Assembly (NCBI GenBank): GCA_024364805.1
Contig: CM044497.1
Span: 68,949,333-68,981,211 of the forward strand
Length of the DNA stretch: 31,879 bases
Direction of reading: 5' to 3'
Source of the DNA: Euprymna scolopes
Taxonomy: Eukaryota > Mollusca > Cephalopoda > Sepiida > Sepiolidae
How positions within the stretch are numbered: the first letter of the stretch is position 1; the number at the start of each line of letters is the position of its first letter. A model generated the notes under the pieces. That model made no database searches. It was not told the origin of the DNA and saw only the letters and a program-made list of their open reading frames with translations. Both the position numbers and the translations under genes were made by a program. This document shows positions 19,804 to 30,194 of this stretch, piece after piece.

Positions 19804-20094
19804 TGTTATATTTTTCTTTAAATTCTTTTGTCCTTACTGTTTATAATATTTTCATTTAAATTGTTTTGTTCTTTCTATTTAAAAAAAAAGATATGCCAAT
19901 TCAGTTTCTTGCCATGTGATTTTGCAAGCGTTCCTTTTTCTTTAAAAGATTGCGTTCTTTCTCTCTTGCTTTAGTAGCTGTGAATTTTGTTCAATAAAGC
20001 CTTGAAAAGAGGTTTGTTTTACGTCTTCATTCATTTCATTAATTTACGTCTTCATTCATTTCATTAAATGAAAATATTATAAGTAGATAATACA
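19804..20094 (+). repeat. 3' LTR of the Gypsy element
   Basis: A purine tract (AAGTGGGGAGAT, ending at 19803) directly precedes TGTTATATTTTTC, the standard arrangement of polypurine tract and LTR start. AATAAA lies at 19993-19998. A 25-bp unit starting TTTACGTCTTCATTC is duplicated in tandem at 20018-20067. The 3' limit is set at TACA (20091-20094) and is approximate because no 5' LTR exists for comparison. Confidence 0.65.
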
Positions 20095-20615
20095 GTGGAT
20101 GTGTTATTGGCAGCTCCAGTAACTCTCGCTTCTCCTATTTTGTCATTCAGTCCTCATTCAATGAGTGATTTTTCTGACAAAGGGTGAAGAAAAAGCTGCT
20201 TAAAGGTCGGTACTACTTGGTGACCAGTAGGCTGAGATGTCGGAAATTTTTCTGTCTCTGTCTGTCCTTGTGGCCATGTCACTAGTAAGGGTGCTGGAGG
20301 TAAACGTTTTGTCTGGGCTGACGTTATCCGCCTGATAGTCATGGATACGAACCTTGGATTAACCACTAAGGAGGCTGTCCTATCAGCAGGCGCAAAGTAC
20401 TGGGACTGCTGTATTGCCATTTGGTAAGTGGATCTGGACCATGCAGTAGTCTCTGGTGGGGCCTCTCGATACCATACTAGTGGGTAATTGTTACGGCCTT
20501 ACCTTTTCGTGTGCTACAAATAAAAAATTTTTCCTGTCTTTTTCTCTCTTACTTTCCCTCTCTGTACTGCTCTAACTAAGTATGCCGACCTATTCCACAA
20601 ATCCCAAACCTCAAC
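20095..20615 (+). other. LINE 5' leader
   Basis: Non-coding on the sense strand and GC-richer than flanking DNA. It ends with a pyrimidine-rich run (TTTTTCTCTCTTACTTTCCC) shortly before the start codon at 20616. The exact 5' limit is uncertain because the upstream neighbour is an LTR and no target duplication was found. Confidence 0.5.
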
Positions 20616-23533
20616 ATGAAATATCTCCAGAATAAAAACTCGATTAAACCTAGAACCCCATCTTCCAGCGTAGACCCCTACTACCAGGTCTCCTTCTCCA
20701 ATATCAGGGGTCTACGTTCCAACCTTCCAGAGGTTGAAACCCAATTACAGGAGACGAAACCAGACATATTATTTCTAAGTGAAACTGGAATAGGGCCCAC
20801 CACTTCCCTAGATGAGTTCATAATTAATGGATACTCCAATTTAACAGCTAAATCTGACACCCAAGATCGCCATGGGCATGGAATATGTGCCTACATTAAG
20901 GATGGCTTCCCATGTGGCAGGGATATCTCTAGAGAAGATCCTAATTTACCCTATATGTGCTTCAGGGTTGCACTTGCTAACACCACTGCATTTATATTTG
21001 CCCTCTATAGGCCCCACAACAGCGGAGTTACTATCTTTAAGAGCATATCTGAGAAAATAGACCACATACTGTCTTCACATCCCTCGGCTAACATCCACAT
21101 CTGTGGTGACTTCAACGTCCATAACGTGGAATGGCTGACCCATTCAAATAAGACAGATGATGAGGGGAGGTTTTGTCATGATTTTGCCATTGCTTATGAC
21201 CTCACTCAGATAGTTCGCGAACCCACCCGTGTGCCCGATACACCCAATCAATATGCAAGCCTCTTAGACCTTTTTCTCTCAACTTCCCCTGAGCTATGTT
21301 CATGTACCGTTCATTCTCCTCTAGGATCCTTCGACCACTCCGTCGTATCAGTTAAGATAAAAACGAAATGTAAGAAGCCCCCAGACGTACCCCTCCACCG
21401 TACTGTATACCGATACTCTATGGCTGACTGGGATAGCTTCCGTACATTCATATGTGATTTACCTCTGCACTCCATGTTTAAAAAGGAAGTGTCCTCTATA
21501 GTATCAGATCTGACCGAATGGTTAATTGTAGGCATAGACCAATTCATACCATCTAAAAAATTCCAACAAAAACCTAACAGCCAGCCATGGTTCTCCCCAG
21601 AATGTGCTGCTGCTATCACGCACAGAAATCACTTTTTCCATAGCTACCAACGTAATAGATGCACTGAGACTAAAGCTGCTTTCAGGACTGCCAGCAACCA
21701 CTGTAAAAGAGTAATAAAAAATGCAAGAGAGCTATATGCCCAGTCTGTTAAATCCAAGGTAGCTGATCAGCGGCTTGGATCCCACCAGTTTTGGAAAATA
21801 ACAAATAAGATCCTGAACAGAAGTGTGCGTTCTATCCCAACCATTATCAATGGACCAGAGGTCATCTCGTCAGCGTCAGACAAGGCCAAAATATTTGCAA
21901 AGAACTTTGCAGCTAATTCTACCCTATGCGACGAAGGCCATCAACTCCCCATATTTCCTCCTATAGCACAGAACAAGCTAGGTAACATACAAATATCCGT
22001 GCATGAGTTCGCCAAGCTAATAAAAAACCTAGATTCCAGTAAAGCAACTGGCCCTGATGGCATCCCAATTATAGTGTTAAAAAAGCTTCAACCAGAACTT
22101 GCTCCCATACTTACGAAACTATTCAAGCGCTGCCTTAAGGAGAAGTGCTTTCCGACTCCCTGGAAGACCTCATCAATTTGCCCTGTATTTAAGAATTCAG
22201 GTGATAAGTCATCTCCCTCTCAGTACAGACCAATAAGTCTCCTCTGTGTTATGAGTAAGTTGCTGGAATCAATATTAAATAGAGAAATAGTCAACCACCT
22301 CAGCAGGAATAACCTTCTTAGTGACACACAATATGGTTTCCGCTCCGCAAGATCTACTGCAGATGTGCTGACGGTTATATCCCACAGGATTAGTGAATCT
22401 CTTACAAAGGCTTCCTTTCTAGGGCAATTGCTCTTGACATATCAAAGGCCTTCGACAAGGTATGGCATAAGGGTCTACTTCACAAGATTTCCAGCTACTG
22501 TATAACTGGAAATGTTTTCTCAATCATTAAATCATTTCTTTCCGATAGGCTCATAAGAGTAGTGGTAGATGGACAAAAATCGGAGGCCTGCAATATAAAT
22601 GCTGGGGTCCCTCAGGGGTCAATCCTGGGCCCAACTATCTTCCTGATCTACATCAATGACCTCCCTAAACACATACTTAAATCATTCGTTGACATCTATG
22701 CTGATGACACGACCATCTACGGCAACACATCAAAGGCTGTAAATGACAAAGTTCTCTCTGATTCTCTCTCCTCTGATCTCGAGCGCGTGGTTCAGTGGGG
22801 GAAGACGTGGCTGGTTACCTTTAATGCATCCAAAACCAAACTCCTATCCTTACATCATCAACGCTCTGATCCCCAGCTGGCATCAATTGTGATGGATGGC
22901 TCTCGTCTGTGTGAGGCCCCGTGTTTTGACAAGCTTCTGGGTTTGACCTTTACTCCTGATCTGAAATGGAACACGTACATCAAGTCTGTTGCCAAGGTCG
23001 CTGGAAAGATGGTGGGATCCTTCTACCGCTCCAGAAGATATCTCACTACTGATGCAATTCTCTATCTATATAAAAGCCAAGTACGTCCAAGGATGGAATA
23101 CTGTTGCCATATCTGGGCAGGAGCTGCCAAAAACAGCCTATCATGCCTTGACAGAGTACAAAATAGACTTCGTGGCTTAGTGGGGGATGCCCTTTTCTCT
23201 ACCCTTCAACCCCTCTCCCACAGAAGAGACGTTGCGAGCCTATCCTTGTTTTATCGTTATTTTCATGGCAGGTGCTCGTCTGAACTCCCATCTCTGGTCC
23301 CCCCTCGCCAATCTTTCACGAAAAACACCCGTCTAGCTGAATCCACTGTTAAAAATTTCCCCCACTCTATATCTGTGCCTAAATCAAAATGCGGATTCCA
23401 TGAACAAAGCTTCTTTCTTAGAACTGCAGTCCTGTGGAACTCTGTTCCGTCTGCCTGCTTCCCTCCGGACTACAACTTGGATGTCTTCAAGTCTAATGTT
23501 TACAAATTCCTAATGAACCGCCCCCTTAAGTAA
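20616..23533 (+). pseudogene. LINE endonuclease-reverse transcriptase, one frameshift
   Basis: Role in the family: nicks target DNA and copies the element's RNA onto the nick. APE endonuclease, residues about 25-240: SFSNIRGLRSN, FLSETG (E56), ALYRPH, ICGDFNVHNVEWL, LLDLFLS and SFDHSVV. The last is SDH in most relatives, so serine is replaced by phenylalanine beside the catalytic DH pair. RT: ATGPDGIPI (G479), QYGFRSARSTAD, then in the next frame DISKAFDKVWHKGLLHK, GVPQGSILGP and the catalytic YADD (22697-22708). The tail has [16 protein letters not shown] and FFLRTAVLWNSVP, and the protein ends NRPLK. The break lies near 22421: the related copy at 27520 has CTGTCAAGAGCA where this one has CTAGGGCA, so a 4-bp deletion explains it. 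Otherwise no stop interrupts about 970 codons. Confidence 0.92.
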
Positions 23534-23649
23534 ACACTCCATCAAATCTCCACACTAACGTAATGTATTTGCAATAACCCTTATCCCTGAGTGGCTTCCG
23601 GGCCTTGATAAGTGGTGATCACTGTGTAAAAAAAAAAAAAAAAAAAAAA

Positions 23650-24601
23650 TTTACAACACTACAGATATATTAAATAAAATTTAAATTATTAATTTCCAAA
23701 ATCCACAAAATGACCCCCAGCCTTAGGTTGAAAACAAATAGAAACTAACTGAACACAACTTGAAACTTTCTTTGTACTATTAATTACTTGCTTACTAAGC
23801 ATTGAAAAGTTATTGCTTATTCACCTAAACTTTTTTCTGCTCTTAATTACCGATATTTCTTCACTCTTTTTTTGAAAATCATAAATTGTTATAAAATAAA
23901 CTGACACATATTCTTTTCTAAATGTCGAGCTAAAAAGTCTTGTTACTTTGCCTCCATGGCGACTGCCCGTGTCTGTTTTGCATGATAAACATTATTCCAA
24001 AATTTTTATACTCCTAAACTCTACCCAAAACTCCGTATATCCTAATTTATACCAATGCTGTACTCTTGTAAGTTATATCATCTCTGCTGTTCCAACTTGA
24101 CAATCAATTGCTTTTCTACCCTAGCTGCTATTAAATCACAAGCTGACCTTTTAAAAATCAATAAATACTAAATATCCATAGATTTCTGCTGCTAAGGCAT
24201 GCATTAGTTTATCTTATATCATATAGATTATCTATAAAATAGATACTTATTAGTCATAGTTTATATTTAGATTTAAAGTGACCTATATTTAGTAGCAACT
24301 TTATATCTTTCTTTCCCTTAGATGGGTGGAAGTACTGGTAATTGTCTTGACATGAAAACTAACATGTAAAGCACATTTAGAATTGTACTCTCTTTATACT
24401 ATAATTTTTCCTATGTATTTATTAATCCACAAACAATATTTAATCCTTGCTGAACCCTAGGAGATATTAACCTTAAATCTACACCCCATACTCATAGATA
24501 CCTCCACTCAATCCACATCTTCCAATTTTTATCCTATTTTGAAAAATATAACTTCAAAGCAGATAATAATCATCTTTGATACTATATTAATCCTAAATAT
24601 C
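23650..24601. other. AT-rich stretch without recognisable features
   Basis: No open frame over 60 codons, no microsatellite and no terminal repeat recognised on either strand. Confidence 0.6.
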
Positions 24602-26035
24602 TGGCTTTGAAACCAGGCGCGGAGATAACCCTCTCGGTGTTAATGGATCCGTATATCTGGTCAGTTCACCCATCTAGGAGAAGGAAAACCCCAACATGTA
24701 AACCTGTGCCACTGACTTCATACGTCTTGTCACAAACAGGGCCTCCTCAATCCTGGTAAACAACCTCCCTAGAACTGGTGGCTCAATCAAATCACCGGTT
24801 TGCAAACCGAAAGTGCTTAAGGAGTGGATAGGCTCTGCCTATCGCCCGGCTTCCATACTCTGTCTTTGCCTGTTAACCAGAAGCAGAGGTGCGATCACAG
24901 AGATTCATTAGAGATGCCCAGCGCTTAGACGAGCAATGAATCCCTTCCCTATCCACCTGATTCACTCCCCTAAACCTGAGCATTTTAGGGGTGCTTGTTT
25001 ACCATGTGTGCTAACATGATTAAACTAGGCCAATCTTGTCTGACAGATTTGATGTTACCGGTTTTACAGTGGCTGGCTGCTGTTTCTGACTGACAGTACG
25101 GGAGCTATAACTCTTTGGTAGAACTTACAGCGTCTGCTCTATTATCAGTTGTATAATATCGGGATGTTTGTAGTCCAATGTAACACATCGAAAAGGATCT
25201 TGCATTCATTTTTGGTGGGCATTCTCGAGACTATATTCCTGTCGGCTGATGGTCTACTTGTGTTGCATGATGGTGGCTATGTGCACCCGCTTTTTCTAGC
25301 ACCTCCCACTCTAAACTGAAACCATAAAACAAATTGAAATGACAGCTCAATACAAAATAATGATCAAACCAAACACGCACTCAAACAACGATTCGTCGCC
25401 ACCTTGAGGCTTGCATTTACAAATATCCGTAGACTTAGAACTAACTTAGATGATGTAGAATCATTTTTCCTAGCAAACTCCAAGGATATCTTTGCACTTA
25501 GTGAAACTAACTTGCACTACGCCATCCCCTCTAGCATCTTGAACACGTATGGTTATCTTCCACATTGTCGTAAGGACAGTCACATGTACAGACTTGGACT
25601 CTCTCGACTCAAGGCTGTACTCTAATCAATCATGTCTCTGGCAGCATAGATGTAGACCTTTCCCTTGACACTAACGCCCAAATACATGTATTTGGTTAGT
25701 TTAACGCCCATCACAATAATTGGTTTGGCTAACTACACATACAAACCTTATCTATATCCTATTCCTTGGCACAGACAGTAACATTCAGTAGAAATCGCTA
25801 GATGTAAGAAAGCCTTCTACTCTTCCCCAGAACTGCTAGACTTTGGAATTCTCTTCCGGGTTCCTGCTTTCCAAACTCTACTGACATGCAAAAGTTCAAT
25901 GGTAATGTGAACAGACATCTTGCTGCTCAACTACCTACATAGTCTCCCAGCAACTTATGTCCCTAATAGTAGCCTCCTTGATAAAAGGTGCACTGTGCCT
26001 TGTTTGGGGTAAAAATCGATTAATAATTTTTTTTT
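24602..26035 (+). mobile_element. Second LINE family, internally deleted copy
   Basis: 24602-25400 is a GC-richer leader (landmarks CTAGGAGAAGGAAAACCCC, TGGCTCAATCAAAT, AGTGGATAGGCTCTGCC) of a type I remember from mollusc and other marine invertebrate LINEs. Endonuclease pieces follow: AFTNIRRLRTNLDDVESFFL, IFALSETNL, YGYLPHCRKDS (25404-25600), and a decayed F-NAHHNNW block near 25700. Then the extreme C-terminus appears directly: ARLWNSLPGSCFPNSTDMQK (about 25825-25890). RT is missing, so roughly 2 kb was lost inside. It ends CCTTGATAAAAGGTGCACTG, a variant of the shared LINE 3' end. Confidence 0.75.
25404..25740 (+). pseudogene. LINE endonuclease N-terminal fragment
   Basis: Minor-family relative of the endonuclease at 20616: NIRRLRTNLDDVESF, LSETNL and GYLPH align with NIRGLRSNLPEVETQ, LSETGI and GYSNL. 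The frame stops at 25625. Homology resumes in a shifted frame with DVDLSLDTNAQIHVFG, then stops before the rest of the endonuclease. Confidence 0.75.
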
Positions 26036-26110
26036 TTTAAGATGGAATGTCAAATAAACTGTATTCTGTGCATTAGACAATCTTAAATAATATATACGTG
26101 CCACAGATTT

Positions 26111-26503
26111 ACTTTTACAAAGGAATCACCAATTATAAAGGGCCAAATAATTAGGGTTAATCAGTGTAACATGATTACTTGGACCACAGCGTAGTAGTTA
26201 TTAGTGGTGAAAATATGGATATAATTCGATCATTTACAGGAACGACTGAACAAGAATATGTCTAATTTGGACGTAAAGATGACCCTATTGTAGTCAGAAG
26301 GAATAGGGTTTCATAGATGGGTAGTCTTTAGAAAAGAAGTTTTTCTGGAATATGCGTTTAGATTTAGGTACAGATTGAGAATGGGACAAATTGTTGATAG
26401 CGGTTATAGCTAGATAAGTATAGTTTTTGTAATTTTGAGGAGGGGAGATTGAAGTTCAGACGAACGTTTGCGATGAAAATAACAGGTTCACAACGTTTCT
26501 TCC
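26111..26503 (-). mobile_element. Old LINE, 3' part, minus strand (split by the next element)
   Basis: The minus strand reads, with stops, RSSELQS, YNRYQQFVPFS and IPEKLLF-like pieces of the LINE C-terminus from about 26503. It finishes with ACCCTAATTATTTGGCCC and TATAATTGGTGATTCC, a decayed form of the shared LINE 3' end, then a short A-run (complement of ACTTTTAC at 26111). More diverged than the plus-strand copy beside it. Confidence 0.65.
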
Positions 26504-27140
26504 AAAGAAGATATCTCACTACTGATGCAATTCTCTATCTATATAAAAGCCAAGTATGTCCAAGGATGGGGTACTGCTGCCACATCTGGGCAGGAACTGC
26601 TAAAAACAAACTATCCTGCCTTGACAGAGTACAAAAATGCTTCGTGTCTTAGTGGGGGATACCCTTTTCTCTTCCCTGCAATCTCTCTCCCACAGGAGAG
26701 ACGTTGCGAGCCTATCTTTATTTTATCGTTACTTCCATGACAAGTGCTCATCTGAGCTCCAATCTATGGTGCCCCCTCGTCAATCTTTCATGATAAACAC
26801 CTGTCTAGCTGAAACCACTGTCAAAAATTTTCCCCACTCTTTATCTGTGCTAAAACCAACACGTAAATTCCATGAACAAAGCTTCTTTCTTAGAAGTGCA
26901 CGCCTGTGGAACTCTCTTCCATTTGCCTGTTTCCAACCTGACTACAACCTGGATGTCTTCAAGTCCAACATAAACAAATTACTGATGAACCGTCCCTTTA
27001 AGTAAGACACATTATCAAATCTCCAATACTAACAATTACTACGATACTATCCCATTGATTACTGTACACGCAATAACCCTGATCCCCGAGTGGCTTCCGG
27101 GCCTTGGTAAGTGGGGACTAACTTGTAATAAAAAAAAAAG
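26504..27140 (+). mobile_element. 5'-truncated LINE copy, C-terminal part and 3' UTR
   Basis: Encodes [67 protein letters not shown] and NRPFK, nearly the same as the last 170 residues of the LINE at 20095. One frame change lies near 26637. The 3' UTR has GAGTGGCTTCCGGGCC, then CCTTGGTAAGTGGGG, then an A-tail (27129-27139). Severe 5' truncation is normal for LINE insertion. Confidence 0.88.
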
Positions 27141-27900
27141 ATTCGTTTTAGATACGTTAAAATTAACCAGCTAATTTTTGCCGCATTTCCTTACAGATTA
27201 AGGTCAGAGGAAAGAGACTCAGGAAAATATTGGTCGTTGTTGTCTTTTGAAGTGATACCAGAGATTGATAGTGTCATCGGCTTATATGCCGATGAATGTG
27301 ATTTGGGAGATCATTGGTGAAGATAAGGAAGAAAGTTGACCAGGATGGATCTTTAAGGCACGCCAGTGTTGATACTTTCAGCTTCGGACTTGTGCCCATC
27401 GACGACTACTAGTAAAAATCTATCGGAGAGAAAATATTTGAAGGCTGAGAAAACATTTCCAGATATTTCATAGTTCAAAATATTGTGCACTATTCCTTTG
27501 TGCCAAATTATATCAAATTCTCAATATGTTAAGAGCTATTGCTCTTGACAGCAAACCCTCGTCGATAGATTCATCTGAGATGATAATCAGTAAATCCGCT
27601 GTACATCTCGCATGACGGAAACCATATTGCTTGTCAGTAAGTAGACTGTTTCTTTTTCTGGTGTGGTTGACAATTTCTCTACTTAACATGGATTTAAGCA
27701 ACTTAATCATGACACACAGAAGACTAATTGGTCTGCATTGAGATGCAGAAGACTTTACCCATTATTCTTAAGCACTGTTCAAAATAATGAGGTTTACCAA
27801 GGTGTTTGGAAGCATTACTTATTTAAACATCGATTGAACAGCTTAGCAAAAATTAGTGCTAGTTCCGGTTTCTGCTTTTGAATATTACATCTAGAATAGT
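27141..27900 (-). mobile_element. Old LINE, RT part, minus strand (other half of the split copy)
   Basis: On the minus strand, from 27900 downward: KQKPELALIFAKLFNRCL, then MIKLLKSMLSREIVNH, LTDKQYGFRHARCTADLL and LLSRAIALNILRI (27513-27710). Further decayed pieces run through the palm to a W-L-x-TF-like block at about 27150-27175. These match the RT of the LINE at 20095. With 26111-26503 it makes one old minus-strand copy interrupted by the plus-strand copy at 26504. About 350-400 bp of LINE sequence between the halves is missing. Confidence 0.75.
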
Positions 27901-27903
27901 GTA

Positions 27904-28170
27904 ATGATCACTTGCTTTGTTGGCATCAAGGTCCTTGTTAAGTGTGGTAACATCATGGACAAATATGTGGGTATCTCTCAAATTATCTTCGGTCAGACAT
28001 TGGTCTATCGTCAAAAAAAAAGCACAAAACTAATCTTGGTTGAATTGACTGTACCTTATGAGAGCCGAGTAAAAATCAACATCAATACAAGATAGAGAAA
28101 TACAAAGATCTTAAAAAAGAGCTGACCTGCAAAAGATATATTGTAATAATTCAAGCTGTTAAAATTGGAA
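27904..28170 (+). pseudogene. RT-associated tail domain fragment (ELTVP motif)
   Basis: Plus strand: SQIIFGQTLVYRQ, then KSTKLILVELTVPYESRVK (to about 28080). After a one-base frame slip comes YKIEKYKDLKKELTCKRY and IQAVKIGTLK. The pattern PD-or-Q-x-V, (6-10 residues), LVELTVPxExR, (10-12), KxxKYxxL, ending in an EVG-like strand, is one I remember downstream of reverse transcriptases in fish, coral and mollusc retroelements. The spacing suggests a PD-(D/E)XK-type nuclease fold, which is inference. Here the usual PD is replaced by GQ. It lies directly after the old minus-strand LINE, on the opposite strand, so it comes from a different element. Confidence 0.5.
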
Positions 28171-29111
28171 CATTAAAGTGAAAGGAAGGCTCCAGAACTG
28201 CGGATTCTCTCCTGGTTACGCGATATTATCTGAAAACCGAAATAAAATAATTCACTTAACAAAACTGCTGATAAATACGATTATATACAGGTAAGCTTTT
28301 TTTTTCTATCAAAACACAATATACTCTGTTGTTCGGTCGCTTCACAGCGAGTTTCTGCTACTTTACCGGCAGCAAATTTCACTCTTTTATAACTAAACAT
28401 CTACTTTATGTCTCCAGGCTTGAACTGATAAGATACTTTAGATATTTCTCTTTATATGAAAGGCGAGTAGAAGTGTAACGAGTGTGTTGATAAATTGAAA
28501 TTTTCGCTGAAATAGAACTTATTATTAGTTGACTGCCACATGGATAATAATATAACTTTCCACATCTATTATTATTAAGGATGTGAATACGCACTTATTT
28601 TCCTTGGAGAAAATAGGATACATTTTTTTTTTTGCCACAATCAATAGTTTCTACTTGAAAATATTATTTTTTTTATGTACAAATAGCTAGGACAATAATT
28701 CGCATAAATATGAGAATGGATGAATCATTGATACACGACTTGTAATCAGGAGCCAAATCGCTGGCAACTGCATGGACAGTTACTGATGAAAGCTTACGAA
28801 TCAAAAGAATGAAACACGAGCGGGCAAACTTCTCATCTCTGTATTTTGGGATACCAAATGTATTTTTTTCATTAATTATTTTGCATAAGAAAAAAATCAC
28901 CAGGGAATATTATGTATTATACAGAATTATACGTGGTTTAACGAGGAAATTGCCATGAAACTGTCACAAATAAAGAAGAAAAACGGACTCTGCTATGCTG
29001 CACCGTTTCATAAGTAAAAATTGTATTAAAATTGATTCGCATGAACGTTGTTTTCCACATCTGCATCTCAGCAACCACTAACTGCTTTTAGACTTAGAAA
29101 AATGCCCCAGA
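28171..29111. other. Stretch without recognisable genes
   Basis: One strong splice-donor-like sequence, ACAGGTAAGC (about 28287-28296, plus strand), could end an untranslated exon, but no coding frame precedes it. Minus-strand frames of 62 and 75 codons (28406-28594, 28673-28900) have no motif I recognise. The 28673-28900 frame (…SVTVHAVASDLAPDYKSC…) is not low in complexity and remains unassigned. Confidence 0.4.
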
Positions 29112-30190
29112 ATTTTTTTGTTACATAGGCATCACCACTTATCAAGGTCCAGAGACCACTCGAGGATAAGGGTTAAGAGTGTACAGTAGTCAATTGAACG
29201 ATATAGTAATTGTAAGTAATAGAAATTAGGTAAATTTGTTCACTTAAGTGGAACGGCTCATCAAGAACTTGTTTAAGTTGGACTTGAAGACAACCAGATT
29301 GTAATCGGCTGGAAAGCAGGAGAACGGAAGACAGTTCCACAGGCGTGCAGTTCTAAGAAAGAAGCTTTTTTTATGGAATCTATGTTTAGCTTTAGGCACA
29401 GATAAAGTGTGGGGAGAATTATTGATAGTGTTTTCAGCTAGACGAGTGTTTCTTGTGAAAGTTTGGCGAGATGAAACTATAGATTGAAGCTCAGTCGAGC
29501 ACTTGCCATGAAAATAACGATATAGAAGAGACAAACTCACAACATCTCTTCTGTGAGATAGAGGTTGCAGAGAAGAGAAAAGGACATCTACGAGGCTACG
29601 GAGTCTATTTTGGACTCTACCAAGGCAGTACAAGTCCTTTCTAGCAGCTCCTGCCCATATGTGGCAACAGTACTCCATCCTTGGACATACCTGGCTCTTA
29701 TATAGATAGAGAATTGCATCAACAGTAAGATATCTACTGGATCGATAGAAGGATCCCGCCATTTTTCCAGCAGCTTAATGTACGTGTTTCATTTCAGATC
29801 AGGAGTAAAGGTCAAACCCAAAACATGACGCCTCCTCATGACGAGAGCCATCAATTTCAATTGATGCCAGATGGGGATCAGAACATTGATGATGTAAAGA
29901 TAGAATTTTTGTCTTAGATGCATTAAAAGTAACCAGCCACTCCTTTCCCCATTGTACCGCGTGCTCAAGACCAGAGGAGAGAGAATCAGAGAGAACTTGG
30001 TCGTTTACAATCTTAGAGGTGCTACCATAGATAGTAGTGTCATTAGCCTAAATGTCTACGAATGATGCAAGGATGTGATTTGGAAGATCATTAATGTAAA
30101 TCAGGAAGAGAGTTGGACCCAAGATGGAACCGTGAGGGACTCCAGCATTAATACTGTAAGCTTCTGATTTCTGCCCATCAACTACTACTC
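29112..30190 (-). mobile_element. LINE copy, minus strand, 3' half
   Basis: Minus strand in order: IRVVVDGQKSEAYSINAGVP, GSILGPTLFLIYINDLPNHI and SFVDI (30048-30200). Next is a shifted block with the YADD neighbourhood and KEWLVTFNASKTK (about 29890-30040). Then MAGSFYRSSRYLTVDAILYL, RMEYCCHIWAGA and FFLRTARLWNCLPFSCF (29244-29762). The 3' end is CCTTGATAAGTGGTGAT (29131-29147) followed by ACAAAAAAATT. It belongs to the same family as 20095 but has several frame changes, so it is older. It continues upstream at 31266 beyond an inserted element. Confidence 0.88.
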
Positions 30191-30194
30191 TTAT

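Larger units (their letters stand above)
16132..20094 (+). mobile_element. Ty3/Gypsy LTR retrotransposon, broken, 5' LTR missing
   Basis: Parts in Gypsy order: gag, zinc knuckles, aspartic protease, reverse transcriptase, RNase H, integrase, integrase tail, polypurine tract, 3' LTR. Integrase downstream of RNase H places it in Ty3/Gypsy and not Copia. The element is a fossil: the coding region is interrupted roughly ten times and the 5' LTR and primer-binding site are absent. With one LTR, age cannot be read from LTR divergence. The decay suggests it is clearly not recent, though every domain is still easy to recognise. No envelope-like gene is seen. A LINE abuts the 3' LTR. Confidence 0.9.
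20095..23649 (+). mobile_element. APE-type LINE (Jockey/CR1-like), nearly intact
   Basis: Order: 5' leader of about 520 bp, one long coding region (20616-23533) with endonuclease, reverse transcriptase and a conserved tail, a 3' UTR ending CCTTGATAAGTGGTGATC (23603-23620), and an A-tail (23628-23649). No ORF1 is seen in the leader, so the copy is either 5' truncated or from a single-ORF lineage. It abuts the Gypsy 3' LTR. Only one reading-frame break is visible, making it the youngest LINE here. Clade assignment (Jockey/CR1 group) is by overall look, not by tree. Confidence 0.9.

Noticed and set aside
26111-27140. Twin priming (5' inversion) as the origin of the head-to-head LINE structure
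   Set aside because: The minus-strand half has its own decayed 3' end and A-run and is more diverged, so it is a separate older copy and not the inverted 5' part of one insertion.
28287-28296. ACAGGTAAGC as the donor of a host-gene exon
   Set aside because: A strong donor match alone is expected by chance in 30 kb, and no coding frame or promoter was found upstream. Mentioned only in the stretch entry.
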